Source: Loripinus fragilis
Lineage: Eukaryota; Mollusca; Bivalvia; Lucinida; Lucinidae
Length of the DNA stretch: 64,000 nt
Assembly: GCA_964019695.1 (NCBI GenBank)
Contig: OZ026516.1
Coordinates: 94,488,368 to 94,552,367 of the forward strand
Reading direction: 5' to 3'
A program made the translations under genes and the position numbers. Of the stretch, positions 22,919 to 34,774 are shown piece after piece; position 1 is the stretch's first letter; each line of letters opens with the position of its first letter. Below the pieces are notes generated by a model. The model searched no databases. It saw only the letters and a list, made by a program, of their open reading frames with translations, and had not been told where the DNA came from.

Positions 22919-23588
22919 GCTAAATATGATTTTGTCAAAAATATTGCATGTTGGTTTCAAATGTAATCAAACAGCAGCCACAATGATTTACACAAATCAT
23001 AATCTGAAATCCACATTTTTAGGATATATTTCTTTTACCCAGGTAAACAATAACTGTCTAGTTGCTAAATAACCATATGGCACCTATTTTGTGGATTCAT
23101 GGAATGGTATCAACAATTTGATATGCATACTGTTTAATTTCAATTTATAACATGACGTCACTCCTGGAAATGATATAACGCCGTGCATTTTATTGATACA
23201 CAACCAGTGGTTTACATAAATAGTACCATCATGTAATTATGATCATAACAGAATTACATATTTATGGAAAATTATTGAACGATGCTTGTCAAAAACGCAA
23301 TTTAAAAGTACTTTTAAATGTTTTACGATAATTAGAATCAAACATGTGGGCTCCTGTAGTATTGGATATATTTATTTTGTTGCAAAAAAGTAATAGAATG
23401 GTATGCACACATTTTTATCTCTTTTCCCCAACTCTACAGATAAATTCAATAGTTCATGAACTCTCATGTAAGGTCCTTTGTTATTAGCATGCACAGGATA
23501 ACACATGTTGTCGGTTATATTGGAAATAGTGTATTTGGATGTTAAATGATGTTATTGCAAATATCAACCTAACTTCAATATATCATAT
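22919..23588. other. Intron F-G stretch, no recognised feature
   Basis: AT-rich, nothing recognised. Confidence 0.5.
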
Positions 23589-23800
23589 GGGCTTTGTGGC
23601 GAGAAAACATGATTTTGGTGTATACAAACAACAGAGGCGAAGACCAGCCTGCTTAATTTTGGTGCATTCACGCAATATGTAATCAATGCCTTTCTTATTC
23701 GCTCTATTGAAAGTGTAATAGCTAATATTGCTATGAGCACAGTTTCAATATTCTTGCTAGTCAGACTAGTTTTAGACTTCCTTTAGTCTAGGCCTGAGGC
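23589..23800. repeat. Degraded copy of the ~230 bp TIR family of 16996-17229
   Basis: The start GGGCTTTGTGGCGAGAAAAC and inner ACAACAGAGGCGAAGACCAG resemble 16996-17229. The far end is not clear. Confidence 0.4.
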
Positions 23801-23814
23801 TTTAAAACTCTTTT

Positions 23815-24015
23815 CATGCTCAACTCAACTGAGCATGAAATTTCAACTGCACATAAAAACTATAATACCGACAAACGAAGATGTTTCTTGCTTGAAGTCT
23901 CTTAAAAGTTGTATTTATCATGCTAAAAAATGTTCAAATGCCAACAATTGTTGGCATTTTAACATTTATGAGCAGGATAAATTTCGTGCTCTGCTGAGTT
24001 GAGCATGAAAAAGCG
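23815..24015. mobile_element. Family R5 MITE, copy 2
   Basis: TCATGCTCAACTCAACTGAG with GCATGAAATTT at the left and AAATTTCGTGCTC, CTGAGTTGAGCATGAAAAAG at the right. The inner perfect palindrome is AATGCCAACAATTGTTGGCA. Confidence 0.75.
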
Positions 24016-24049
24016 ACGAGGCTCATATAATGTTGGTCATCACATGAAC

Positions 24050-24615
24050 TAATAGAAGAGTCCGACTTAAAAACTTATCTATTGATGAGATGGTAGGGGC
24101 CTGATGCTTTGGCTGTATGTCTGGCCCACCAGGGTTTACCTGTTTGATTTATTTTGCTACGGTATTCAGTTTTATTTACTGTTGAGTCCTTATCTTTGCT
24201 TTATCTCCTTGTTATATCTGATTCATATGTTCTCGGAGATGATGCAGTGATAGGTTAGGGGTCTTTCATGCAAACCAAATATCTATGTGTCTTGATCCAC
24301 ATCGGAATTAAGGGTGAGGTTGGTGCCATGAAACCGGTTTAAGCCCTCCAGTAAAATATTTTACTGACGGTTCCAAGGCGGTACTACTTTTGTGGATCTT
24401 TTATGTTTTTTTTTCTGTCTTGTGTTTGCTATGACTTTGTGTGGGTCTGTTTTTATGTGCCTTATGGTCACCTGCTTGGAAAGGGCTGACCTCTTGGCTT
24501 TCCTTTGTGGTGTCTAACTGTGAGTTTGTCACTTTTCTGGTATCCTGGGTCAGGTGTGGTACTTGATTATTGTATCAAAGCCTGATCTTTGCACCCTTAC
24601 TTACTTTTATAGGAG
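24050..24615 (+). repeat. Dispersed family R1, forward copy 1
   Basis: Shares GGGCCTGATGCTTTGGCTGT, CAAACCAAATATCTATGTGT, CCGGTTTAAGCCCTCCAGTA, GGGCTGACCTCTTGGCT and TCCTGGGTCAGGTGTGGTAC with 25920-26750 and, reversed, with 10190-10915. Ends about 120 bp before exon G. Confidence 0.78.
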
Positions 24616-24738
24616 AAACACGATGGAGGCAATATCAAAATTAAAAGGTATTCATTAAGTATTTTTAGTTCATCATCTGAACACATTGGATTTGTTTTTT
24701 CTTCCATTTAATAATACATTAATGAATCTTATTTACAG

Positions 24739-24908
24739 TGCGACAGTGACCATACACCTTATTAACGAGAATGACAATCATCCACAGTTTACCAGAGCAG
24801 TTTACAATTTCAATGTCACAGAGAATAACAAGCCAGGACAACTAGTTGGTGTAATCAATGCTACTGACGCCGATGGAGATGTGCTGTCTTATACATCCAA
24901 CAATACAA
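24739..24908 (+). CDS. Cadherin exon G: EC2-EC3 junction (unit 1)
   Basis: The acceptor TATTTACAG ends at 24738 and the donor GTATGG begins at 24909. 170 nt: one nt finishes a codon with exon F, then ATVTIHLINENDNHPQF (last strand of EC2 and a full NENDN linker), YNFNVTENNKPGQLVGVINA (EC3 first strands, xEx = TEN), and TDADGDVLSYTSNNT with a DAD motif. It ends in phase 1. This is the best conserved exon between units: G' is the same length and nearly identical. Confidence 0.93.
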
Positions 24909-25919
24909 GTATGGATTAATATATACTATGCACAATAAGTGTAGCAATTTCTAATGTTTTGCCTCTTTATGTGCTCATCTTTGTGGAATGTCGAACAATT
25001 TCAAATGCAATGACTAGAACAGGATCTTAGGCAAACGACACAACGAATTTACAGACGCCATCGTTTAAAAAGGCATTTGGGGAGAGCAAGGATTGCAGGA
25101 GGGGTCAGTAAGCACAAATGACATCCGTTGTTAGTAATTCTAAATAATAAACATGTGATTTTTGTTTGGTGGTCTTGCATCTTCCTCATGCATTATACGT
25201 CTATGAAAACAATTGGTTGTGCTACAGAAGTGATAGAGTTTTCATGCTGAAAAATCAGCTGTCATAATTGACGTCAAAACGTAGTCATAATTTGATTACA
25301 CTTCTAATGTAAATTGGCGTGCCAATTCAATAGAGACTCAGTTTACAAAGATGGCATAGGCTTACAATGTAATTGATATTATGGTTGATTAAAACCTTAA
25401 GTTGCCGGAAAATGATGCGACGCATTTCCGAGATAATGATGACGTAAGATTTTATCTTTCGGCTCGTGCTCTATAGCTATGAACATGTTTTATTCAACAT
25501 TATTTTTCTGAATGTGTTGGAAGGCTTAAAACAGTTTCACTTGTCAATGTGGTTCAAGAAAAAACAACTAGAAACACTTTTTAAAAGCGATAACGTAAAA
25601 GCATTAATAAAAAACGTCAAATTGTTAAAACTTGGTCCTTTATTTCACTTAAACAGTTCAGAAAATTGCAGCATTTGCTATGCTTTTTTGGTTTCAGTGA
25701 CCAAACAATCGCTTGAAAATGTATTTGGCTTCCCATTATGATCAGAAATACCCACGTTACCCGCTAGACTTAAAATTTAATGTCACTTTAGCACGGCCGC
25801 TGCGTTTGTTTATTCCATATGTTGTTAAATGGAAATTCTTGTTAGATGTTAGGCGCGTGTATCTTCATGACAGCAAATGAAATCATGGTTGGCAACTTTG
25901 CTTTCCTCTTTAATTGCAT
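24909..25919. other. Intron G-H, first part, no recognised feature
   Basis: Contains an AT-rich stretch with a 91-codon frame at 25466-25741 that has no resemblance to a known family. I do not call it a gene. Confidence 0.45.
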
Positions 25920-26750
25920 GCCGGTGGGTCGGACTTCAGACTCTATGATGGTTCCGACTTAAAGACTTATCTATTGATGAGATGGTATGGGCCTGATGCT
26001 TTGGCTGTTTGTCGGGCCAACCGGGGTTTACCTGTTGGATTTCTTTTGCTCGAGTATTCAGTTTAATTTACTGTTGAGTCCTTATCCTTGCTTTATCTCC
26101 TTGTTATATCTTGATTTATATGTTTTAGGAGATGATGCATTGATAAGTTAGGGGTCTTTCATGCAAACCAAATATCTATGTGTCTTGATCTACATCTGAA
26201 TTAAGGATGATGTTGGCGCCGTTAAACCGGTTTAAGCCCTCCAGTAAATGTATTTTTACTGACCGTTCCAAGGTGGTGCTTCTTTTGTGGATCGTTTTTG
26301 TTCTTTATGCTTCATGTAGGTGTGTATTGTAATGCTGTGTCTGTTCTTTGTAGCCATGAGGGCATCTGCTGGGAAAGGGCTGACCTCTTCGCTGTCGTGT
26401 GTGTTGTGTTTTGTCACTTTCCCAAATGTGTCCTGGTCCACATCAGAATCAAGAGTGAGGTTGGCGCCGTAAAACTGGTTTAAGCCCTCCAGTAAAATAT
26501 TTTACTGACCGTTCCAAGGCGGCACTTCTTTTGTGGATCTTTTATGTTTTTGTTTTGTCTTGTGTTTTCTTTGTTTTTGTGCGCGTCTGTTTATATGTGC
26601 TTTGTGGTCACCTGCTGAGAAAGGGCTGACCTCTTGGCTCTCTTTTGTGGTGTCTACTGTGAGTTTGTCACTTTCCCATTGGTATCCTGGGTCAGGTGTG
26701 TTACTTGATTGTATCGATTCCTGATCTTTGCACCCTTACTTACTTTGAGA
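25920..26750 (+). repeat. Dispersed family R1, forward copy 2 with internal duplication
   Basis: Similar to 24050-24615 over its length. The segment from the CCGGTTTAAGCCCTCCAGTA-type tract to GGGCTGACCTCTT occurs twice in a row (about 26190-26400 and 26440-26640), so the copy was enlarged by a ~240 bp tandem duplication. Ends GTGTTACTTGATTGTATCGA and CTTACTTACTTT. Confidence 0.75.
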
Positions 26751-28974
26751 TCTGATGTGGATGGACTCACCCATACAAAACAATTGCTAAACTCATTGTG
26801 CATAGTATATAAGAAAACACATGGTTTTGTTCTAATAACAAAGGCATCCATCTGAGTCTCATCAGAGTCTCCACTGCTTGCAAAAATAATAGAAGTAGTT
26901 GAAGACCCAAACCAAACATTAGACATCTTGCCAACTAGCATGTAGGGACTAGTGATCAATCAGGGACCAATGATTGATCACTTATTTATTTTCTAGGAAT
27001 ATCTGAATCAAATTAATTGCTTGTCTAGACTATAGGTACATAGGTTTACCTCAAAAAGTAAAACATATTTCAAATCCGTTTATCCCCTATTTTCTAGCTC
27101 TTAAAGAAGATGGGGTTTTGGTTGGACTGCTTACTTGCCTTAAGAACCCAACAGATTCTCAAAGATAAACCGATTTACGTTTAGAAAGATAGGGTTAATA
27201 TTTCTACGCTGCATACCAACAATTATATTCTATACAATAGAGTTTCTACTGGTTAACAATTTCTGTGATTGCAATGCGATTTTCTCCACATATTTCCATT
27301 ATTTTACGTTAATGTATGCATTTGCACCATTTCATCTTAGGCTTTATTTCTTTTATCCCGCAAAACATTGCCAAGCTGTGTTACATCGAAAGTAGTATAC
27401 AATAATGACTCTTTGTAAAACATTCTAAAACTTTTGACGTTGTCGAATGTTTTACAAGAAAATAGGATAAAAAGCACTGGTAAGCTTGACCCTGATACGC
27501 ACTGCATGGATAGTAGGGGTGTTCGAACGACGTCATTGAAGACATGGCATATTGACATCATAAATTTACACGTTGTAAATCACAGTGAAGGTTCAAGCTT
27601 GCATTGGGTATTCAAAAAATCATGTTCTATTACGTATCTGATTGGGAAATTTAACAAAACATGCATATGCTTCATTGATCATCGGTCCCCTTATGCTAGA
27701 TAGATGTACCTGCACGTTTAAATAATGACTTAACGCATAAACAGCAATCCCTAATATCTCATGAAGTGGCTGCCTTTTTTCATTAACTCACCTTATTCTT
27801 AGACTCATGTGTGAGCTAATAGTATAACATTGACTCCATCTTGCATCCATTCATCAAAACAACTTATTCCTTAAGGGTCAGGATATATTATACATAAGTA
27901 ATATAAGGATGTATGGGAACATGCTTCGACCTACTCGCAGCACAATGACACATGTTGTGACCTCTAAATATTTAAGGGAAACATATACTTTAGAATTAGA
28001 GAACTTGTAAAAATAAGAAAACAGAATACACGGTTTTGTCAAATCTGTCAATGTTTAATGCAACAACTGTCAATGTTATATGCCATAAGCTATAAACAAG
28101 TCGAAGTACAAACTGGGAGCTTCAGTATTAGAACAGTTTCCTTTATTTCAACTGAAACTTTGTTAGAAATATTTGACTTACTATTTATTTATAATTAGGA
28201 AAATTGATATTTTATCTATATATCATAACGTAGAATTGAATGATTAAATATTATTAGTCGTATAATTGTCAGAAAGAGATAGCATAAGTCTCTCTAATAT
28301 TAAACAAGTCTGCAACAAGAGGAACGTGGCAACTAGTAGCCAATGAAATACCTACTGTTTGGATATGCAGCTTAGAACCAAATCTAATAAGTATATCATC
28401 CATAGGTTGATGAACATGTTTTAGGAGTTGGTATCTAAAGAGGGTATATAATTTTGAATTATAACATGCGTGAAAAGTGCCCTTACATTGGTCTATTATG
28501 GTAATTATCTCTAATGTGATAAGTGATTGATGTCTTAAGGTCGTTTAAAACAATACATGAGTCATTTATACAGTTGAATAGTGAGCATATAAACACTGAG
28601 GATATACATGTATTATAGGCATATTTTTTGAAATGGTAGACTTGAGGTATGTTTATATTTGTAGAAACTATCATTTGCAATGTTGGACATCTGTTTGTGA
28701 TATATTGATCTACTAACAAGAACTTAGATCAGCCTTAGATTCAATACTGGCTGGTTTGATCCATAATACTACACTGTTTGCATGCTATGGAAAAACAAAC
28801 AAACTAATTTTGTTACATGGAACAACAACGGTGAAGATTGTGCTTCTATAATCTCCAATCAGAGCTACAGAGTTTTTGCCATTTTTCGCAGCAAGGAACA
28901 ATTTTACCCGTTTCAATTTACTCAATTTCGTCACTTAATGTTGAAAATTTCATCATGAAAAACGACTATTGGAC
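26751..28974. other. Intron G-H, middle, no recognised feature
   Basis: AT-rich sequence with several overlapping short frames on both strands. None shows domain motifs or plausible splice partners. Confidence 0.45.
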
Positions 28975-28994
28975 GGGGGGGGGGGGGGGGGGGG
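28975..28994. repeat. Poly-G run (G20)
   Basis: Twenty consecutive G, followed by AAGGAGGGGGGAAG. It lies in an otherwise AT-rich intron. Confidence 0.95.
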
Positions 28995-29727
28995 AAGGAG
29001 GGGGGAAGAAAAAAGTAAAATATGACCAGTTCATATTCAAGCTACGATGATCTTTTTTAAGGATGAATGCCTAAAAAGTTTGACCTGATGCACCACTGGC
29101 TGTTCTTTCCAATTTTCTCTGCTTCTTTAGAAAAGGATCATTGACGGTTTGGGCCTTATACGCCTATTTTTCTGATTCCCAGAACGCTGCTTTTGAGCTC
29201 TTAATGTGGTGCATATAGAATCAGTGCAATAGGTAAAACTAATGGCAAGAGCCTGTTAGAAAAATATTTTCAAAATTCCTACGCACTCAAGAGTTATGAC
29301 GGGAAGAAAGGGGATGGGGTCTGAAATTTGATGAAAATAAAAAGTGCTTTAAAAAGTGATTTCTGCACGTGTTCTTGATTCATTTGGTAGGCATGGTGAT
29401 ATCTATTGAACATACTATATGCAGAGTATAATCGAATCACGATAATTGATGAAATTGTTTTAAAAGCCAAATATGTTTTGTAATAAAATGATTTTGGGGA
29501 GATAATCAAGAATTTACATGTACATTTTTGACTACATGTACCGTAAATAATACAAAACTGAAAGCTTAACAAAAGAAATAAATATTTTTGAAGGAATGAA
29601 AGTGTCCAATTTAGCATTGGAAAGTAAAATTGACTCTAACTAGATCCTTTAAATATTACTTTTGCTTTGTTTAAAGGGCATAGCATGTTAAATGTATTTA
29701 AAGTGTCCAATATTTGTGGTATACATA
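28995..29727. other. Intron G-H, no recognised feature
   Basis: AT-rich. A 107-codon reverse frame (29294-29617) is low-complexity and not supported as a gene. Confidence 0.45.
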
Positions 29728-29729
29728 TA

Positions 29730-30744
29730 CGAGGGTTGTCCCAGTAAATCATGGATTTTTGTTATAACACAAGGCTGTGTACAAGTAACTCTATATTATT
29801 TAAAGGATGTGTTTATTTACATATGGGTAACATCTTATATAAATATGAGGGGGATTGCAGTTTAGATAATAAATTTATGAACCTTTACTTGACAGTATGT
29901 CAGCGTGAGCAACGCAAGTTAAAATATTTTCAATGAAACTCATCTAGTCCAAAAGGTAGTGTTCATTTAATCAATTTTCGCTGTTGTATTTCAAACAATG
30001 CATTGCCACATCAACTTCTATCTATGCAAGATAAATCGTTGAAAATTTGAAGCGTTTGTGGTATCCGCATTGATTTTATAAAAGATTTTACATACCTACT
30101 ACATTTCCAGTTTTCAGAAAAAGCCAATGTTATGAGAATGGTACGTCACAAAAATTAGACTTTCAATATATTTCGGCTAATTAAACACATAAAACTACGT
30201 TCTTTTAATGTTAAATAATTGGTAGAGCAGTCACTAGTATTGTAAAATGGATTTCTTGTAAAATTATTTTAGTAATATCACAAAGACAAGCTCCTTTTCG
30301 TCAATTTAACAGAACACATGCTATTTTTCTGTTGGTTATTTTGATGGTAAATATGTAATCTCGTATTAAATCTTAAAGTTCTCACTTGTTTGCGTGATTA
30401 ACATATCTAAACTATCTATATAGTCATTACCTGAACAATAGAGACTTGCTCAACAAATAAATGACAGTATTTGTTACCATTTTAGCTTATATAAAAATAG
30501 TAGAGTCAAAACATTTGACCACCCTTCTTTTAAAATACAGCAAAATAAGTTGCGACATGCTCCGCATAAGCTGAGACACCCTCAAGTAAATGTTCATAAC
30601 TTTGTTATCTAAACTGCGATTTCATCCATATTTGTAGAAAATGTGTCTTAGATGTGCATAAACATATCATACAAATTGCATAGAATTCCTGATACACAGT
30701 CTCATTTTATAACAAAAGTCCACAATTTACTGGGACAACCCTCG
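29730..30744. mobile_element. Mariner-like non-autonomous element, 1015 bp, TA target duplication
   Basis: The left end CGAGGGTTGTCCCAGTAAAT, continuing with a GGATTTTTGTTATAA-type tract, is the reverse complement (few mismatches over ~38 bp) of the right end ATTTACTGGGACAACCCTCG. TA at 29728-29729 and 30745-30746 flanks it. CGAGGGTTGTCC ends and a TA duplication are typical of mariner-type elements. No transposase remains. Confidence 0.82.
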
Positions 30745-30746
30745 TA

Positions 30747-32076
30747 CATGTATACCCCTATATTTGCCTGTTATAACTCTTTGCATGCCAGTGGATAATT
30801 GTGTCGTCTGCCAATAGCCTTTTGCAAACAATGAAGACCAAGAAATGTCGGTCTTGATCTGAATCCAAACCGTTTGACACTCCGATGGTGGTCCTAGGTG
30901 GTTTATTTTTAAAAACTTAATTTTGAAGAAAGTCAGCAGACAAAATAAAAACATGGACTATTCCCTAGCATGCAAATAGATAAGAACAGGACGTTTGCAA
31001 AATAATTTGTCATTTAATTACAGTGAGATTTTTTCTTATGAAAAATGCATAAAACCTTGATAATTCTACTTTTAATCTTAAAGTACTTTATATTAAACTA
31101 GCACAGAATACAAAGCAATTTAAGATGTTGGTTCTAGAGAACTTCATTACTGTCATTAATTTCTTATTTGTTAGTAAAGGCATTTTATGGGCTTAGGCCC
31201 TGGGTTTTTGGGCTGCTGAACATCTCCCCCCACCCCTTGTGCCAGCAAGCCACTTCCATACAATGTGTAAAATATGGTAACACATATACATGCAAAAGCT
31301 TTTGCTGGCACACGAAGGGGAATGATATTTTTTAAAAAATGTTTTCAGATTTCTATATATTTTAATTCAAAACTGATTGTTCTAACCAAAATTTTACATC
31401 TTTGAAGCATTTAATATCGAAAACGGATTTCACAGCCATAAAGTACTCAGGTCAAGGTAGCTTCAGGGTGAAGACAGGGAGGATTGACAAACTTTTATTT
31501 TTACTGAAAACCATAGGCATTTACCCATAGCAAGTGTCAATGATCCTTTACCGATGTCCTGTTTTATAGCATCAGCCAAACATATGTTTTTACAAGCAGT
31601 TCATGTAGCTTTGGTTTCTTATGATGAGGTATGCTAAATCCTTGTCCTATTGAAAATGGGTGTATCCATCCTTGAAAATACTATAGAAAAAGGACCTGAT
31701 CTACACCGTTTTCCCTTCTGATTAAAAAATGCTTACAACTTGAACAGGATAAAAAATAAGGAGTTACCATAGTGAATAGAAATATTTATCATGCATAGGA
31801 CTGGTCACTTTTGGAGAATAAGTGTGTTTAGCCTTTAGATAAGCGTGCATCAAAATCAAAGTTTAATTTACTTGATTGCACATTCAGAACAATTGTTGTG
31901 GGTACTTAAGAGAACCATCTTAAAGACATAACAAATGTTTAATCTGATAGATCAGGATAAAACCACAATTAACGCTAAATTATTTCCATAACTGGACCTA
32001 TGTGGTGTATGTCTTGCTTATTCACAGACCCATTAAACAAAAGGGTACGTTTTTCTTATAGCTTCTATAATATCAT
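30747..32076. other. Intron G-H, no mobile element delimited
   Basis: A short inverted pair near 31220-31320 (CTTGTGCCAGCAAG / CTTTTGCTGGCACACGAAGG) is the only structure noted. Confidence 0.45.
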
Positions 32077-32866
32077 ACGAGGGTCAGTCTAAAATAACTG
32101 ATAGTTGGTTAATATCTTTTGACTGGGTTGGCACTTCTGACTTAAACTTAAAACGTCTATAGAATGAACCTTCGGAATTAATTACATATAGGTGTTGACG
32201 TCTTAGTATCTTCAATGTGCTGTTGCTAGGCAATAGAAGACCGTTTCTCAGCGTCCTGCTTTTGCACTGACGACTAATCTGACTTAGCAGCCACTAATTT
32301 AAAATCATTTCAAATCTAATACAGTATAACAACTGACCTTTTACACATGATGTTCGCTGCCTAGCAACCAAAATGCATAGAAATTTCTATTTTTGACAAA
32401 ACACCAGATTTTGTTGCTAAGGCAACCGTTTATTCCTACGAAAATTCAAAATATGCATTTAGATATCAAAAAAGATTATGTAACACGATGAAATGGTCAT
32501 ATGATATGAAACTTAGTTGATAATTTTATTCTAGAATGAACCTTAAATAGTGGGTGGGTATATTTTGGGATGAACATTTCCGAAAATTAATTTAATTTTC
32601 ATTTTATTTGTGAAATAAAATTCCAATGCCTCAATTACAGTTATTGCGTATACTAAAATATATTCAAACACTTTCTTTGCAACAATGCACAAGTTGATGA
32701 ATAGTTGTATAGTGTTACCATGGTAACGCTTGATTCCATCGTGAACGCATGGTGTTTTCTTCAGTTGCTTAGCAACAGCAATCCATACTTTGCATGATCT
32801 TGTATATTGTATATTCGGAGGCAGGTTAGCTTTGCATACATGTGTCAAATTTGACTAGTGTACGTT
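32077..32866. mobile_element. Mariner-like family R6, degraded copy ending just before exon H
   Basis: It starts CGAGGGTCAGTCTAAAATAA after TA and shares landmarks with 34775-35711: GTTGCTAGGCAATAGAAGAC near 32222, TGCCTAGCAACCAAAA near 32357, and TTGCTTAGCAACAGC near 32765. The right end is worn (TTTGACTAGTGTACG near 32850), so the boundary is approximate, about 45 bp before the exon H acceptor. Confidence 0.6.
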
Positions 32867-32910
32867 ATTCTATTTGAAATTGCAAAAACTATCTTAAAAT
32901 CTTATTACAG

Positions 32911-33134
32911 ACTTTACTGTTGACAATGGCTTTCTACGTGTTGTTACAACGTTAAACTATGAAGAGATCGAGTTTCATTCATTCACTGTAAATGCTTTTG
33001 ATGGGAATCACACCACTATTACAGCTGTCAAAATACATGTACTGCCTGTAAATGAGTATGATCCAGTCTTCAAGCCTGACAGTTTAATGTTGAATGTCAC
33101 AGAAAATTCAAAAGCTACGCCTTTATGTGTTACA
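32911..33134 (+). CDS. Cadherin exon H: rest of EC3, linker, start of EC4 (unit 1)
   Basis: The acceptor TTATTACAG ends at 32910 and the donor GTAAGT begins at 33135. 224 nt: two nt finish Asn, then FTVDNGFLRVVTTLNYEE (LDRE variant LNYEE), SFTVNAFDGNHTTIT, IHVLPVNEYDP (linker VNEYD, lacking the usual ND pair), FKPDS, LNVTENS (xEx = TEN), PLCVT with one cysteine. Phase 0 at the end. H' is exactly as long, but its EC3 part differs greatly while the linker and EC4 start are conserved. Confidence 0.92.
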
Positions 33135-33419
33135 GTAAGTTTAACTTTTTTTCTTACCAAGTTTGGTTTTCAATGCAATCAGTGACAGACAGGACAAAGT
33201 GTATGACTAGAAGTTTCAATATATTCATAAAGTTTTATAATAAACAAGGAAACTGTAGTCACTCCTTTTAAATGGCACAATTTAATCCATTGACGCATAG
33301 GGTTTAATCAAAAGTTCATATTTCTGGAGGAAAAAGCAAATTAAGACCAAATTATGTAAGTACCAAATTATATCATATATAGTAAACAGATTGATTATAT
33401 TATTACATATCGTTTGGTC

Positions 33420-33605
33420 CAATATGTTCTTAAAAGGGTATCCTTTGGAAGCAAAGACTGCACCAAAGAATTAAAACTAGAGTGTGCATATTTTCTGGGC
33501 CAGACTAGCTAGTTTCTGCTATTTAGGCTTCATCAGTAACCCTGTAATTGTTTCAAAGTTCGACAATGAAACCTATTGTCCCAAAGGACAAGACAAGTAT
33601 TTTTC
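33420..33605 (+). repeat. Dispersed family R3, copy 1 (~190 bp)
   Basis: ATATGTTCTTAAAAGGGTAT, CACCAAAGAATTAAAAC, GGGCCAGACTAGCTAGTTT, CATCAGTAACCC, TTTCAAAGTTCGACAATGAA. Related units are at 35806-36000, 55467-56035 (three) and about 57750-57835. Confidence 0.75.
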
Positions 33606-33778
33606 TTTCAATATTGTGCATGGAATTCTCTCATGTATTATCATACTGTGATGAACTACGCACAAGTAAGTTGTGAGAAGCAAACAATGAGGTGCTGGTA
33701 AAATCAGGATAAAAACAGCCTGCACATAGTTCCTGTCAAGTTCTGACTTGCAAGCCCTACTTGAAGGTATTAAGAATA

Positions 33779-34115
33779 GTAAGTGAGTATGATCAGGAAA
33801 TACCACAATCAAAAACCGCTGACAAACCCATGGCACCGTGAGGAAGAGTCACTCAACCATCATGAGACACCAGGGAGACAAATTAAGCTAAGCAACCAGC
33901 TCTCTCATCCCCATCAAGATGATTGCAATACTAGAATAGACATAAAGTAACGTACAACAAAACATAGAACAATTACAGACTCCCACAGTGGGAGTAACAA
34001 TAAACAAAAAGTCAACAACAACAGAACCACCGCCTTAGAACGGACAACAGCCTAAACCTCCTGGGGGCTTAAATGCATTTTACTGGTGTACCAAATCTTT
34101 GCCCTAGATATGCTG
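33779..34115 (+). repeat. Dispersed family R2, copy 2
   Basis: GAGTATGATCAGGAAATACC, ACAAACCCATGGCACCGTGA, CATCAAGATGATTGCAATAC, GGGGGCTTAAATGCATTTTA. Lies in the short intron between exons H and I. Confidence 0.82.
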
Positions 34116-34681
34116 TTGTTGAAGTACAATAAATGTTCAGCTCGCATGGAGAGAGAGTTTGGACATTTGCAGTGTACTTTGGCAGTAGGTTCAATGGTCT
34201 GATAGTAGATACAAAATTGAATACTGGTAGACCTCTATCCTGCAATGTAATTACAATGTTTATTTAACATAATTTGAAATCAAAATATCATCTACTGCCA
34301 GTTCAGAAATATATGAGAATCATCGTAAACAAAAAAATATATAAACTGTTCCAGGTAATGGCTACTTAATACAAGTATATAACATATACAGCATTCACGT
34401 GCAGACAGAAATTACCATTATTTACCTGTTTCAAACAAATTGAGAGTCCTATGATCATGCATCTTTGAACCAACAGTAGTCACAGTCTTAATGTAAAACA
34501 ATCTGAATATTATCATTATGAAATGGACAAATAAGAAAAAACTAGCATTTGAATATCAAAGCTTGTCTTTTGATATATTAATACCTCCTTACATTGTGTG
34601 TGTCTGAACAAATTTGACACAATAAAGGGCACATGTACCAACCCAACTAAATAAGAATATATGTTTTTAAATGCATTATAG

Positions 34682-34746
34682 ATTGAAGATAAGGACAGTG
34701 GCAAAGATGGCGACTTGCATTTATCCTCCAGAGTTTCAGCAAAATG
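34682..34746 (+). CDS. Cadherin exon I: EC4 DxD segment (unit 1)
   Basis: The acceptor GCATTATAG ends at 34681 and the donor GTATTT begins at 34747. 65 nt: IEDKDSGKDGDLHLSSRVSA, then K and the first two nt of Trp (phase 2). It contributes the DKD calcium motif of EC4. The copy I' (63909-63973) has the same length and the same start. A mariner-like element begins 28 bp downstream. Confidence 0.9.
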
Positions 34747-34774
34747 GTATTTATTAAACTTTAAGTTGCATTTA

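Noticed and set aside
25466..25741. 91-codon frame in intron G-H as a possible nested gene
   Set aside because: No similarity to a known family recognised, no promoter or polyadenylation context, and length expected by chance in AT-rich DNA of this size.
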